Shown here one piece after another: positions 1 through 13,700 of a DNA stretch of 64,000 bases. Where the stretch lies: the NCBI GenBank assembly GCA_940671915.1, contig CALNVZ010001721.1:44200110-44264109 (forward strand). The letters run 5' to 3'. Numbering within the stretch: the first letter of the stretch is position 1; each line of letters opens with the position of its first letter. The notes beneath the pieces are model-generated. The model was not told the origin of the DNA, made no database searches, and saw nothing but the letters and a program-made list of their open reading frames with translations. This DNA comes from Paracentrotus lividus (taxonomy: Eukaryota > Echinodermata > Echinoidea > Camarodonta > Echinidae). The translations under genes were made by a program, and so were the position numbers.

Positions 1-1734
1 TGAGGTTTGAATGGAAATTTTCTGAAAGAAACTCAACATGAGATGTTTTGAATGGGATCAAAATAATCGTAAACAAAGTCAAACCTCTATGCATGATCCA
101 CACTACATTTTTGCTGACCTCGCCAAGTTTTTTTTGTTTTTTGTTATAAGTATTGTACAAAGTGCTGGTCCAGATAAACAACATGAAGTTAATTTCTTTG
201 GTACATGTAGGTGATCTGAAACCAAACCAATCGTTAATCGTCTTCAAATGACTCTTTGGGAGTTCTGTCTGGCCAGATGATGTGTTACTATTCTAATACA
301 ATTCTTCTCTTGATTTTCAATTTAGAGAGTATTTTCCTTTGGAAATTCCCATAGTTTGATTGTCAACTTACATGTAGTGCGAAGCTGACCTAATTACGAA
401 TATGTCTACATAAGAAAATAACTAGAAAAAAAAAAAATGTTTTGGCTATTTACATTAAAAAAAAAGAATCCATGTTGAAATATGTGTGCTTGTAAAAAAA
501 AATTCAATTTGGGGTGGGTTCTTCTTTTAACAATGAAATAGTTTACTGTTGCACATTCACTTGGAGGCAAGTGTTTCCGACAGACGTGGGTTTTCCCCCA
601 CATTCCTCTACTCATTGTGAAAGAGCAACCCTTGCGATTGCATTATGGGTGTGTATCAGTGCAACTTTGCTATGAAGGTGTCAGTTGATATTTGGCACAA
701 CCTGATTTGCCAGGTGTCATTTGTGGGAATACCCACTCGTCCATATGGAATAATTTCAACCTTGTATTTTATAATTTGAATAAAACTATACAGTACCTAC
801 AAACTCATCACAACATTTTCAATTCTGACGGACGTGCCGTATAAATGTTTGATATTATTATAATTGTTATTCATGATGCCATGCAAAGACAGTGAAGGAG
901 AGACTTCATGTACTCCAAAAATAGTTGAGACTCAAGTAAGGTCTGTATACAGGAGTTGTGCCTATCGTAAGTTGCTGGATCAGATCAATATCTGTTTTTT
1001 TGTTTTGTTTTTGTTTTGTTTTTTCATTGCAGAAAAACAAAATGGTATACATGTATGCACCTTATTTCATATTTTAAAATGATTATTGAAACTTTGTTAA
1101 ATTTGAATCTTAAAATGTGTTGTCTTGTGCTAATATTTGGACCAACTTGAATCGAATTGAATTATTAATAATGTTGGTGTATTGATTGACCTTGGATAGC
1201 TGTTACATTATGGTGGTTGCTTTGAGCAATGAAATAAGAGAACTAAGCTCAGCTGTTTGTCTGCATATTTGTGTGACACATGTCAAATACATTTATACAT
1301 GTAACAACTTACAGATTGACCCAAGACAAGAACATTTGTAAATTGTATGTTGCTGGGTTTCCTGTGACAGTCCATAGTCCAGAGTACAACATTAGGCATT
1401 CAATGTAAAACACCAAGAGCTCATTTTAGGAGCTGCCTAGATTACAAACATGAAAATGATGGGACGGAATTCCTGAAGGCAGTACAACTCAAGACACGTT
1501 AACTTTGTCCTCTGTTTTCCCTTGACTGCCATGTTAAACAGCGGACAGTCTTTACCTATCATGGATCTTTGAAATTATAAACCACAGACAAAGATTATCT
1601 GCTGTTTAACAGGGCACTCCAGATGGAAAGTTGTGCTGCCTTCGTGAATTCTGGCTATACAATGTACATGTATTGTCTACATGTACATGCATGTATTGTC
1701 TACATGTACATACATGTATAATCATGCGTGAGCT
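1..1734. other. AT-rich non-coding stretch
   Basis: No coding exon can be supported here. The sequence is AT-rich with homopolymer A and T runs. A cluster of TACATGTA-like palindromes lies at about 1660-1715. It may be the 5' flank or an intron of the DNAJC14-like gene, whose 5' exons are not identified. A short open stretch ending at a GTAAGG near 933 was considered as an upstream exon and set aside because its phase does not fit the next recognised exon. Confidence 0.5.
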
Positions 1735-2646
1735 TCAATTTTTTTCAATTCAATTCAATTCGGTTTATTGCATAAAATACATTGTAAAAACAGTCCGGGG
1801 ACTGACATACAAAGTTTACAAAATATAAGAAAATACATGAAATAAATAAGTATTTATGAATTAACAAGACATAACAATTTAACAATTATCAAGATTATGA
1901 GGAACATAAGTAGTACTATAAAATATTGCACTTACGGTTTATATACTTGGACATCGAAATCTTCAAAATAAAGGTAAAGGAAAAAAATATCAAATTTGAG
2001 CTATTAAAAAAATCGAACAGTGAGAATAGATTGACCAAAAAATTACGGTTTGCCTCGACATAATGCAACAAACGATACAAAAATATTTGGGCATATATTT
2101 CATTATGATTGTAGTGAGAAAGACTTGTAAATTGGCAAAATTGAGTGACATGCAAAATAAAATGCATGTAATAGAGACGGTCAAGATGAACCAAAAATAA
2201 TTTGACTGGGTCTGTATGTAAAAAAAAAAAATAACATGTAATTGCATTAAATCAAGAGAATAAGAGATAGAGAGAGAAAATCAGGAACATATACTTTGAA
2301 AGGAGTTCAATGACATAAACAGTGGCACATACATCATGCATATAACATGGTTCAAAGTAGATATATAGTTCAATTACAAAGAGGCATTCGGGAGGGCCGT
2401 GACATAAGGGATCGTAGAGTTTTTATATCTCTGCGTTCTACAGCGTGGTATAAAGTCCAAAAGATGCGCATTTCGTAGGGTCGAACTGTGTCGCGAGACA
2501 GATTGACGCGTTGGGGGTAACATGTCTCGCTGGCGTTGAGACTTCAGGAGACCAAGTCCAAAACTCAAGATGAGATCCATTCTACGTTCACATAAATAGG
2601 GGAGGTCAAAATGAGTGAGCTTCAAACACAGTGAATGCTTGTACAT
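1735..2646 (-). mobile_element. 3' end of a non-LTR retrotransposon (LINE)
   Basis: Read on the minus strand, an open stretch at 2646-2374 ends with the residues RTQRYKNSTIPY followed by a short tail. That resembles the C-terminal signature after the reverse transcriptase of CR1/Jockey-like LINEs, where an Arg-Thr-x-Arg-Tyr motif precedes a Ser/Pro patch. It is followed by about 600 bp of AT-rich 3' UTR and ends at about 1740-1760 with an AATAAA-type signal and a run of GAATT units, the kind of tandem tail that LINE 3' ends carry. The reverse transcriptase core is absent, so this is a 5'-truncated copy. The family assignment is inferred from a short C-terminal signature and the tail. Confidence 0.55.
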
Positions 2647-2986
2647 ACTATACCCACCCAGCTGCTTGAAAAATACATTCCCCTAAATTCCTCTGTTCAG
2701 TGGTTGTATTAACTGTTTTAATCTTTACAAGTGTACCATTGTGTTAATGATTCGATATTGTTTCAGTGTAAACAAGTCTGGGTTATAAAATATATCTCAC
2801 ACTGACAGATGTAGACTAGATACATACATGTGTTTCATCATAATAGGTGTTTCATCTAGGTGCAGCTTTTCTCTGTCTTTCTCTATATCCTTGTTTGTTC
2901 CCTACTTTTCTGTGTCATTTTGTCTCTGACGAAGATTCTGCTAGGATAGAAAGCTCAGGCTCCTTTTGACTTCATTTTACTCCAGG

Positions 2987-4467
2987 GTCATTCCATCTGG
3001 ATTCACCCAATGGGTTACACCCTACCGTCTCAGAATTCGCTCAAATTTGGTACACATAAAATTTAACATTACCTTCCCATGAAACAAAAAAAAAAAGCGT
3101 AAACGGTCCGTCGGTTTCTGAGCTATGGCCCGCCCTTTTTTATTTGTTTTGGCAAAAATGGGTGTGACCTTCCATTTCAACGGCACAATGCGCCTGAACT
3201 GGTTGACCAATTTTTATGAAACTGGTAGGCCCTACCATTCAAAAGGAAATTCAAAGAGGAATTCAAAAATGGTATCAAAAATATAATTGGAGCAATTTAA
3301 AGTGCTATGACCTTCGACCTTTCCTTTAACCTTGATTTTGACCTCCAGACGAATAATATTTTTACTTGACTTTTATGTATGTTAATTGTCAGTATAATAA
3401 CATAACATGTAAATATCTAGGATGATATTTTGTTTCTTCACCTTTAAAAACTCTTTTAAATGTAATTTACAAAGTTACTGTTACCCCCACATAGTGATAT
3501 TTGTGTTGGTAATGTGTGTACAAGTCTCTTTTATAGGCTTACTTGAATACTTCCAAACTAAAGTTAAATTACATTCAATTAAAACAGGAAACTAAACTTA
3601 TCAGGTAATAAAGGAATCATTAAACACAATACACAATAATAATGTATACATGTACGTATACTCCATTTGCTCATCGAATAGAGACATTTGTTTAGCCCTT
3701 TTGATTGGGGTGCAAGAGGTATACATACAAATCATCAGAAATCTGCGGTTTTGACAGAAACAAAATGCTTCCTACATGTAGTCAGCTCTACTGTCCCAAA
3801 CTGGATACATCCTTGAGATCCTTGAGATCTTTGAAGCATCAGCAACAGATATGGAATACTTTAATGGTATTTGATTGTAATGCAACTTCAGTTTGAAATT
3901 ATTCATGTATAATGGAGTCTTGTACACACATTACCAACACAAATATCAGTATGTGGGGGTAACAGTAACTTTGAAAATTACATTTAAAAGAGTTTTTAAA
4001 GGTGAAGAAATAAAATATCATCCTAGATATTTACATGCTATTTTAATATTATACTGACAATTAACATACATAAAAATCAAGTAAAAATATTATTCGTCTG
4101 GGGGTCAAAATCAAGGTTAAAGGAAAGGTCAAAGGTCATAGCATTTTAAATTGCTCCAATAATATTTTTGATACCATTTTTGAATTCCTCTTTGAATTTC
4201 CTTTTGAGTGGTACCAGTTTTATAAAAATTGGTCAACCAGTTCAGACGCATTGTGCCGTTGAAATGGAAGGTCACACCCATTTTTGCCAAAACAAATAAA
4301 AAAGGGCGGGCCATAGCTCAGAAACCGACGGACCGTTTACGCTAATTTTTTTTGTTTCATGGGAAGGCACATGTAATGTTAAATTTTATGTGTACCAAAT
4401 TTGAGCAAATTCTGAGACGGAAGGGTGCAAAATTGCACTTTCATTGGGTGAATTGGCATGGAATGAC
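2987..4467. mobile_element. foldback DNA element with ~540-bp inverted arms
   Basis: Positions 2987-3527 reappear as the reverse complement at about 3915-4467. The arms match over nearly their whole length with scattered substitutions and small indels, and enclose a unique centre of about 390 bp. The outermost bases are GTCATTCCAT on the left and their complement on the right, followed by a shared ATTCACCCAATG block. No long protein is encoded, and no clear target-site duplication could be picked out by eye. This architecture fits a non-autonomous foldback or long-TIR DNA transposon. It lies upstream of the first recognised DNAJC14-like exon. Confidence 0.75.
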
Positions 4468-4702
4468 TATCCATTAGCTCTCCTTTATTGGATAAGCAGT
4501 TTCAGCAGTTCTCTTATTTTACATATCATAATAATGATTTACATGACATGTTGACAAGTATACTAGAATCTGCTTGTTTTTATGCCAGGATTTTAACCTC
4601 ATGCTTGTGTTCCAAAGTCCAGAAACATGCTGAAGATCACAACATCTTTATTATTGATTTTTCATTTGTTATTTTCTCTTATTCCTTTCACCATACATGT
4701 AG

Positions 4703-4787
4703 GTTTGACAGCCTTTATGCCAGCTTATTTGGTTCAGGTGACAGACAGAATTTCAACACAAATCAGCCTGCACCACCCTCTGCAAAT
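4703..4787 (+). CDS. DNAJC14: DNAJC14-like exon 1 of those recognised
   Basis: The exon follows a pyrimidine-rich tract ending CATGTAG and stops at a GTAAGT donor. It starts one base before a full codon and ends in phase 0, joining cleanly to the next exon. It encodes FDSLYASLFGSGDRQNF and a Pro/Asn-rich end. Its entry phase shows that at least one more coding exon lies upstream. Confidence 0.65.
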
Positions 4788-7700
4788 GTAAGTGGTTCTA
4801 TTTCGTATTTTATTCTCTTCAAACCAGATCCTTAAATAAGCCTACCAAATTCACTCAATTATCCTTTCAATTTTTTTTTTTAAACTTTAAAATAAGAATC
4901 AGCAAACCTCTCGTTACATAAAAATTAAATATAAATGAATGAAAAAAGTATTTTGCTGAATACAGTGTCATTTTGCACTGTGGCATGAACTTTACAGCAT
5001 TTAATGAATTTATATCAAAGTGTATAAATAAACATTTCTTCACAATGAATTTACTTCCTCTTCCATTATCTCACTCTATTTATTTCAATGAATGTAGGCC
5101 AATTAATGTGGGAGTAATATATTTACCCCCACTTGTGTTGTAGATATATAATACACTTGAATAATAAAAGGTAATTTAAAAAAAAAATGTAGCAATTGAT
5201 AAACACTTCAATTTCCGGTTTTTAGGTTATTTAATATTTCACATGAAACAAGGAAAATAGTTTTTTTTTATTGTAAAATTGTCTCACTTTAGCCTATGGC
5301 CTCTTCAGTGATTTCTAATATTACATGTAAAACTTCAATATTAACAAAGAGTGTACAAATGAAATTTATGCATACATTTCCCAATACTAGAGAAGAAAAA
5401 ATAAATACGGGGATTCGATTAAATAAAGCTACATGGAGGCATACAGAATATAGATTCTCTTCTCAGTCCAAGAATTTACAAGGATCTTGAGCTTTTCCTC
5501 ATTATTTGTTCTATCAAATCCCTTTTTCTATCAGAATGTTACAGAACAATAATAAACTTGGTTTTTTAATATGCTTTTTGGACAGAGAGAATAGTTTTTT
5601 GTAGAATTTTTTTATTTTTTATTTTTTGCTCTTGCAATATATTACATTTCAAATTATTGCTTGAGTTTTTAATTTTATATTTATTTTTCTGTTATCCTGC
5701 ACACTAGGAATCTCTGTATCCGTCATCTCCATACCGACCGCATCAGTTGCCTAGTAACCCACAGATGCACTCCGGGAACGTTGGCCAAACTCCAAATGGA
5801 ATTCCGTATGGAGCGCATCCCTCGGCCAAATGGCATCCTCCTCCTTCAAGACCGCCTCCATCTTCACCCCAACATCAGGAGGAGCCGTATTCCATCGGAC
5901 CCTTTAACAGCATCTGGTCTATGAAGTCTAACGAGTCTGGTGCAAGTGCAGGAGTCCAACATCAGCAGCAGAAGAATTGGTCTTCGGATACCTCTGCGGC
6001 TCCAGGTTACCATGACTCCCATCCTACAGTGTCAGCCACCAACGGTCTGCCCTTCAGAGGGTTTAAGCAACGCGCGTATGGAGGTAACGATGCTGGTTTC
6101 CATGGCGATCAAGGCGGGATGGCCTCGCCCGGTTACGCCTGGTCAACCTATGACGGGGTCAATGATGCGAATGTCCAAGGGTTACCTGACTGGCATTGGA
6201 ATCAGAGGGGGTATTCCCCTACGATGCCATCTGAACATTGGCAGTCCAGCGCACATGGGGCTGACGGGAATATGGAGAACCATGCAGTCAATGAGTGGGA
6301 ACTCCACGATGAGGAGCGAGCAAGGAAGAACAGAGAAGAGGACATGAAGGGTAGGCAAGAACGACGGGAGTGGAAGAAGAAGGGGATAAACCACCCAGAG
6401 TTTGTCCCAGATTATGGTGTCCATAAGCAGAAGTCTCATCCAAGCCCTCAACCAAAAACATCTCCTAATGATAAAGTTGTTGCATCGTTCCTTGAGAAGT
6501 ACCGCTCTGATGATCCTGTGGCTTTCACCCCAGGGAGCAGCATGGATTCTGATGAACAGATTATTGTAGGGACAAAGGTTGAGGTCAGGGAGTCCCAGTG
6601 TCCATCTAATGAAGAACTAGGTCCATCATCTGCTGAGGAAGGTAGTGACACAAATGCTGCAGTTACTGTCCAGGCGACAGATGAAGAATGCCACATATCA
6701 GGGAAGAGCCCTTCCCTAGACCGTGAACGATGCCATCTGACAGAAGAACACGAAGAGACGATATCCAACGTTGACTCGTCGGATATAGTCGATCTTATGA
6801 AAGGTCGAGAAGTGAGGTCCCTATCAGATCCTGTGACCGTTCAGGGGGTGCAGCAAAACAACAATGTCAAGAGCGGAACAGCACCGCGGAAGGCACTGAG
6901 CAATGGCAAGATAAGACCAGGAAAGAGGAAGCCAAAGTTGCCTCGAGACAAACGCAAGAACATGGTTGCCCAAGCTGAAAAGTCTGAAATAAAATCTTGT
7001 GAAAAACAGACAGTCCAGATAGAAACCAAAGGTCAACCTGAGAATATAGAAAAGAATATAAACCTGGGCAGCAAAGAAACCAGTAAGAATCTTAAACCAT
7101 CTTCCAAACCGGTCAACAACATCTCATCTGAACCTACTGTGCAATCATCAAGATCTACATGTACACCCATATCAAAGAGTATACCAGAGAACACTTCCAA
7201 AGGGAAAAAAGCTAGTTCCAAAGCTTCATGTAAAAATGTGTCATCGAAGCACCATGGTTCAGACAATAACACAAGTTTTGCAGAAAGCACTATATGTGGA
7301 GATTGTTCAAGTACAACACCCTGTGATAGTAAAACTGATGCTTCCTCTAGAATAGATATCCCAACTGTCTCTGTCAAGGAAAACATTGGAATAAGGAAGG
7401 ATAACAAGTCATCTCATCTGCCAAGCGAGAAATCATCTAAAAAAATAGATAAGAATCAATCAAAATCTTTGGAAAAGAATCATGTATCTAAACCTTCAGA
7501 AAAGAATGAGAAGTCAAGCTCTTGTGTGAATGATTTGTCTACAGCTGACAAAGGTGATAGCGGTGGCCACAAAACTCCAAAAGAGAATAGAATGACAAAT
7601 GTCCAGAAGCATGATATACAAACAGTTCATCAGAAAGACAACTCGGACGCTTCCAGATATGTCAGAAATACTGTAAGTAGTAAGTCATTAGCGAATGTAG

Positions 7701-10700
7701 GGAAGAACGACATTGGTAAGAGTTCCATTCCTATGCAGAATCCAATACCAAGTTGTGAACTGAAGAGCAATAGCACTCAAAAGAATGAGAGACTAACTGA
7801 TGAAGCGAAACCAGTGAATGGTAACAAACTTCCAACAACAACTACAGGGAGCTCAAACAATGTAAATGATAAAACAACTTCTGGTCTCAAGCAGGAGCAA
7901 GAAAAGAAAAAGACAAAAGATAGCGGTCTATTCTTTGACCCAAAAAGAATATTTGGAGGTCAGAAAACTGTCAGATCAGCTACTCCAAAACTGAGTAAGG
8001 AATTAGATAAGTCTACAACTCCTCCAGCTGAAAGGATCCCTAAAAACAGCAATTTGACTGATTTCCAGAGTTTCCAAGCCAAGGGAAATGTTAATGTGCC
8101 TGCAACAAAGGCAGAGCATTCTTCAGCGCTGCCTGATCCACCTCTTGTACAGGGACCGGCCAACCCAACAAAGCCTGTAAGAAGCGGCCCAAAAGAAGGA
8201 GAGATGAATGGAATGTTACCGAGTAGAAAACTACCTCCATCCGCTGCCCAAACTGTGCCTTCTTCCAGTGCAAAGGATGCACTAGCTAGCAAAGCACCAA
8301 CAATGAAAGCAGATCCAGTGTCTTCTCAGCAGCACTCTAGTGATCCTACTTCACACGCCGAGCCTAGACCTGCCAGGATGTACAGCTACAAGAAGGATGA
8401 TAAGACCGGTGTTCTTAGACGGTCATCCGATCCCAAAGTGGAGGAGGCAACAAAACAACAATCTTCAAGACGAGGTTCAGGTGGTACTCAAAGTTCCTCA
8501 GATGAAGCCAAGGGTGAAAGAAGATGCAGTGGAGATTCCCACATGTATGGCTTTCATCATCCTTTTGGTTGTTCAGCTAATTGCTACAGGAGGTCCTCTT
8601 CCCCAAGTAGTTCTCGATCAAACTCAAACAGTAGACAACCATCTTCTGGGGGCAACCAGGGCACAGGATCTTCTGCATCATCTGAGAAGAAAGAGAACCC
8701 AAAACCAGCTGGACAAAAAGCACAGCACACTTTCCCTCAACCTGAAAACAGCTCTCCTGTCTTTGAAGCCAATGCATTTGCAGAACTTAGAGAGGGTCTG
8801 AAGAGCTCGTGGTTGTCAAAGGAAAAGCGGAAGGATGATCAGAAGCAAAGGCAGGAAAAGATCCAGAAGGAACATCTGGAGAAAGTGCAGCAGCAGGAGA
8901 GGCTTGACCAGAGGATAAAACGGGAGAAGCTGGAGCAAGAGAGACGTGAGCAAAAGAGACAGCAAGAGGAGGAAGAGCAGAAGAGACAACAGGAAAAGCT
9001 GGAGCAAAAGAGACAACAGGCGAAGCGTCAAGAAAGTGCCTCACAACACGCCAAGCGTCCAACCAGAGCAACCTACAGCCAACCCAAGGACCCTAAGCCT
9101 GCCACCTCTGAGCCCAAGGACAAGAGACCTGGAACATCACAGACAAGACCTGGCCAAGGGACCAGTACGGAGCAACCTAGAAGGTTCTGTCCTTGCCATA
9201 CTGAAGCAAGTGCCCAGACGGCTTCCCAGGAGGATAGCGCAGAGGAGAGTGACATGGAAGAAGATTTGAACAGGGGACTTGCTGATGGTGAGCACTTACA
9301 TGTACTAATATTCTTATGACAGTAAGGATCCAGTGTTGGCTCTGACAAAGGATTTACATAGGACCATATTGTCTGGGGATTATCCTTAGCTGAGCTTATC
9401 CGCAGACAATGTGCCCTGTTTGTTAAAATCCTTTTACAGATATGATGCTTGATCCGCCACTATATAACATTTTGATTTGTATTTCTACAAAGACCTAATT
9501 CTTTTACATTCAAACATGTCTACCAAACGTGATTAACTATTTCTAGATAAAACAAAAGTGAGGATAATGCATGATAATCTTTAAAAGAAAAAAAAAAGGA
9601 CAAAAAAGTGTAATTACTTCAAGAATTGTTAGTGTGCCATTTGGGAGAAAGGTGATATCAATATCTTTTTCGAAGTTATTCTTGATTAAAATTCTTTTTT
9701 TTTTTGACTTTATACATGCAATTTGTCATCTCTTTCATTTGTCAGAAAAGTTGTTTAATCTTTGATCATTAAATTCTTATTTATTTTTAACATTTCTCAG
9801 ATTAAAGAGGGCAATGACCTAATTGTTTTCCCTTTCCTCTCCTCAGAATGGTGGTTTAAGCTTGGTAAGAAGTTCACTCGAGGTGTGTGCTGGCTCGTAC
9901 TCTTCTCTCTCCTACTGTGCCTTGTGTTACTCTCATTCCTATTAGCCCTGTAAGTATACAACAATTCTTGCTTTTATGTATTTCATGTTATTTAGTTTAT
10001 CTGGTGGCAAGAAATAAAACTTACCAAATTATTAAACGATAAATCAATAAATATATATTTTTTTATTTATCTGTTTTTTTTTGCAGCAGAGCGTAAGATA
10101 TTTCGTGTAATGCCCTTCACCATATTTGCATAACTATATTTGACGACTTCGTAATGTTCTCTTCACGACTTATATAGTATTCACTGTGATATTCGAGTAC
10201 TTATCTATATTTCTTTTATGGAATCTTCAGACATTGTTTGTTGCTTTTGTAAACAAATGTTGCTGTAATGTTATATGTTCCAAGAAAAAAGGAGATAAAT
10301 ATAGGATAGAGCCCAATGAAATTCAGTAACCAGTAGTAATTAAAATGAATGCCAGATCATTGGCTACACTGAAATACCTAAGTATAATGTTATACTGGTG
10401 ATGTTATCATGGTTGCTTTTTCTGTATACAATCTAATGTTCAATAAAAGCAAGATGATCACACTGAATCTGTTATTATATGTGCCTGAGTCCATTACATT
10501 GCTGGACTGCTTTGAGGTTAAACCTCGTGCTCAGGCTTTTTTGTTTGGAACTAGTAATCGGGCCGATGGATGGTGTTAATATCAACACCTTGGTAGTCTA
10601 AATGAATGTGAAATTATTGAAATATGATTATGATTTGAAAACATCAAGTTTTTATTCATGATTCTGTATTTCATGTTTCTGACAGCGCAAGGGATACATG

Positions 10701-13700
10701 TAAGTTTGCGTACCACCGTGGCTGGGACATCTGGACTTGGTACACAGAGAAACCTCCTCATCCTCAAGACGATGACTTCTTCAGCTCTCATCGAAGCCAC
10801 CACACAGGTTTGTTTATTTTTTGTATACTTTTGTCTTCTTTTATCTTTGTCTTCGCTTCTATTAACCCTAATCAGACTGGGGTGTTTTGGTAGCTGTCAA
10901 GACTGGGGGGGCAGGGCCATGATGGCCCCCCCCCCAAGATCTCGGCCGCCGATTGCGCGACCGCGCCGAAAATTTGCACGATGGTAGTGAGCCATGTAAT
11001 CTACAAGACTGCGCTGTTAATTTTTCCAAAATAATATGAATTTTTTTTATATGAATTAATTATGCTAATTTATGCATGAAATCATACTTTTTGCTCTAAT
11101 TGAAAAAATAAAGCTCCTAGAATGCTAATTTTGTGTATTATTATTCCTTATAGTATTCCTAACAATTGTACTAGAAAAAAATTCTTGTTTCAAAATTAAT
11201 TTCTTATGTATTTTATTGTTTTATGAATTTCTTATGTATTTCTTCGTTTTTTCGACCTTTTGTTTTTGTTTTTGTTTTTTTACGCAAAAATCATTTAAGA
11301 ACCATTTTTAAGCATAAATATGCTAAAATAAATTGATTTCAGCCAATGAAAGTGAAAATAATCATATTTTTATGAATTAGGTGAGAAAACTCAATTTCCA
11401 TTGACTTTGTACACAAAATCACGTTTTTGAGCCATTTTCGGTCTGACAGATATTTTTGAAAATCGTGCAGCGTCGTAACGGTACGACCGATTTTTGCGAA
11501 AATGGTTTCAAAAGATGCGCGAGACTTGAAAGTAAAAAGTCAGCAAGCGGCGCGATCAGAAAATTTCGTGCGGCGGAGTGGTCGCGGAAAATGTCGAGGG
11601 GGGGGCCATGATTAGGGTTAAGTCTTTCTGTTTGCTTTGGACTATAAATCTGTAATTTTACTTAAGATTAAATACATGAAGTCTCAGGGGCTTGCGTCTT
11701 ACTACAAGCTCTGCTCTTTCGCAAGTCCCTCCATTTAAATATATTCAACAAACGTCTTTTTTCTACTGTTCAGCTCTTGTTTTCTCATAATCTTTTGTAT
11801 CATTCAATATATGCACTTTATTTCAAACTGAACAACTTTGGTTATATTATAATTGATTGTATTATTGAATGTGTGTATATTGTATGTTTATATTGTTATG
11901 TTTCTAAACAGAAAATAAATTGAATTCTTGCATCCTTGAGCAGGGTTCCAAGGCTCTCATCAAAACAACCAGAGCGATACCGATGGGGGTGGTGGGGGCT
12001 GGTTCTCTGGCTCCGGACGCAACAATCAGGGAGAGACAGGTGGTGGGAGTTGGAGCCATACAGGAGGAGCAGGGACCCATCATCAGGAGACTGGAGCTAG
12101 AGCTAAACAACCCAGGAAGAAACAAACACAGAATATAGAGCTTCCAAGCACTGGTGAGTTTCTTCATAAATGCCTTCTAGGGCCTGTTTCTCGAAACCGT
12201 CATAAGTCTAAATTCTTGGACATCCCATAGGGACACGTGTTGTACAATTGATATGCATTTCAATGGGAAGTCCATGAATTAAGACTTATGATGGTTTCGA
12301 GAAACAGGCCCCTGTAGGTTAGAAGATGTGCAAGGTGAACCTTTATTGCACAGTTAACTACCCGCCACACTGCCAAAGTGCTGAACATATGTCCTATTTG
12401 AAGGATGAGAATGGCATATATGGATCAGATAGTATACATGCCCTATGGCATCAAACTTGACAAAGGTGTTCATAACTTCCATATTTTTTAACAAAACATC
12501 ATTTAATTTTTTTTATTTTTTATTATTATTACAAAGTGTTCAAACTTGTGTTAGAAATCAACTCTTTTGTGCTGTTTTAGACATTTTTCAGTAAAACTCC
12601 CAACACCTTACTTTCAGCCATTGCTTTCACCTTAAATCAGATTGTGGAATAAGTTCTTTCTTGGTTCTTCTGCTTCCTATTTGAAAGATTAGTCCCTTCT
12701 TTTTTCTTCTGTTTGTTATCTATGCAACTTCTGTAATTTTTTTACTTGTTTATACATGTATTTAGTTCAATGACCCTCTTTCTCTAAGGTATAGGTATTT
12801 GGCCCATTTCTTGTTATCATTTTTGTTCTTCAATCACCTTGAGCTAGCAGCCATACATCGTCTGCTGAGTTGTGATCCTGGTAATGACTATCAGGTTGTA
12901 GGAGTACCAGAACATGATATCAAGAAGTTAATTTTAATGTTAATGTTTTGTTCGTAAATCACCCAGAGCTAGCAGCCATACATCGTCTACTGAGCTGTGA
13001 TCCTGTTAATTATTATCGGATAGTAGGAGTAGCTAAAGATGCAACAGGTATTATGAAGTTTATTGTAATGTTGTTTTTTTTCCTTGAATCTCCCAGAGCT
13101 AGCAGCCATACATCGTCTGCTGAGCTGTGATCCTGGTAATTACTAACATTAATATAAGTACCAGAACATGATATCAAGAAGTTCATTCTAATGTTGTTTT
13201 TTGTTTGTTTTTGAATCACACAGAGCTAGCAGCAATACGTCGTCTGCTGAGCTGTGATCCTGGTAATTATTATCAGGTAGTAGGAGTAGCTGAAGACGCA
13301 ACAGAAGACGATATTAAGAAGTTCTACCGCAAACAATGCATGCTGGTCCATCCAGATAAAGTGAGTTGTGTTACGTTGTTTATATATGGCTGATAGGGAT
13401 GTTCACTAATCTGTTCGTATATTATGCACAACTTCAAAGACTTGAATATGAAGAGCCAAATGGGATGCTTAAATCATTTATAATCACATTAATTAAGGTT
13501 TAAATATGCAGAATGCAGATTATTAACAATTTTTTTTTAAATGTAGGATTTTTTGAGCAACAATTTAGTTGAGATTATTAGAGATACAGTCAAACATTGG
13601 GAAGAATCTTTGACATTCCATTTGGCTTTTGATATTCAGGTCATTTGTGCGTAACTTACAAGCAGTTTGGTGAAACGCCCGGCAGGTCCTAAAGTTGAGT

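Noticed and set aside
864-935. Possible 5' exon of the DNAJC14-like gene (MMPCKDSEGETSCTPK then GTAAGG)
   Set aside because: It would end in phase 0, while the next recognised exon needs two bases carried in, and nothing else supports it.
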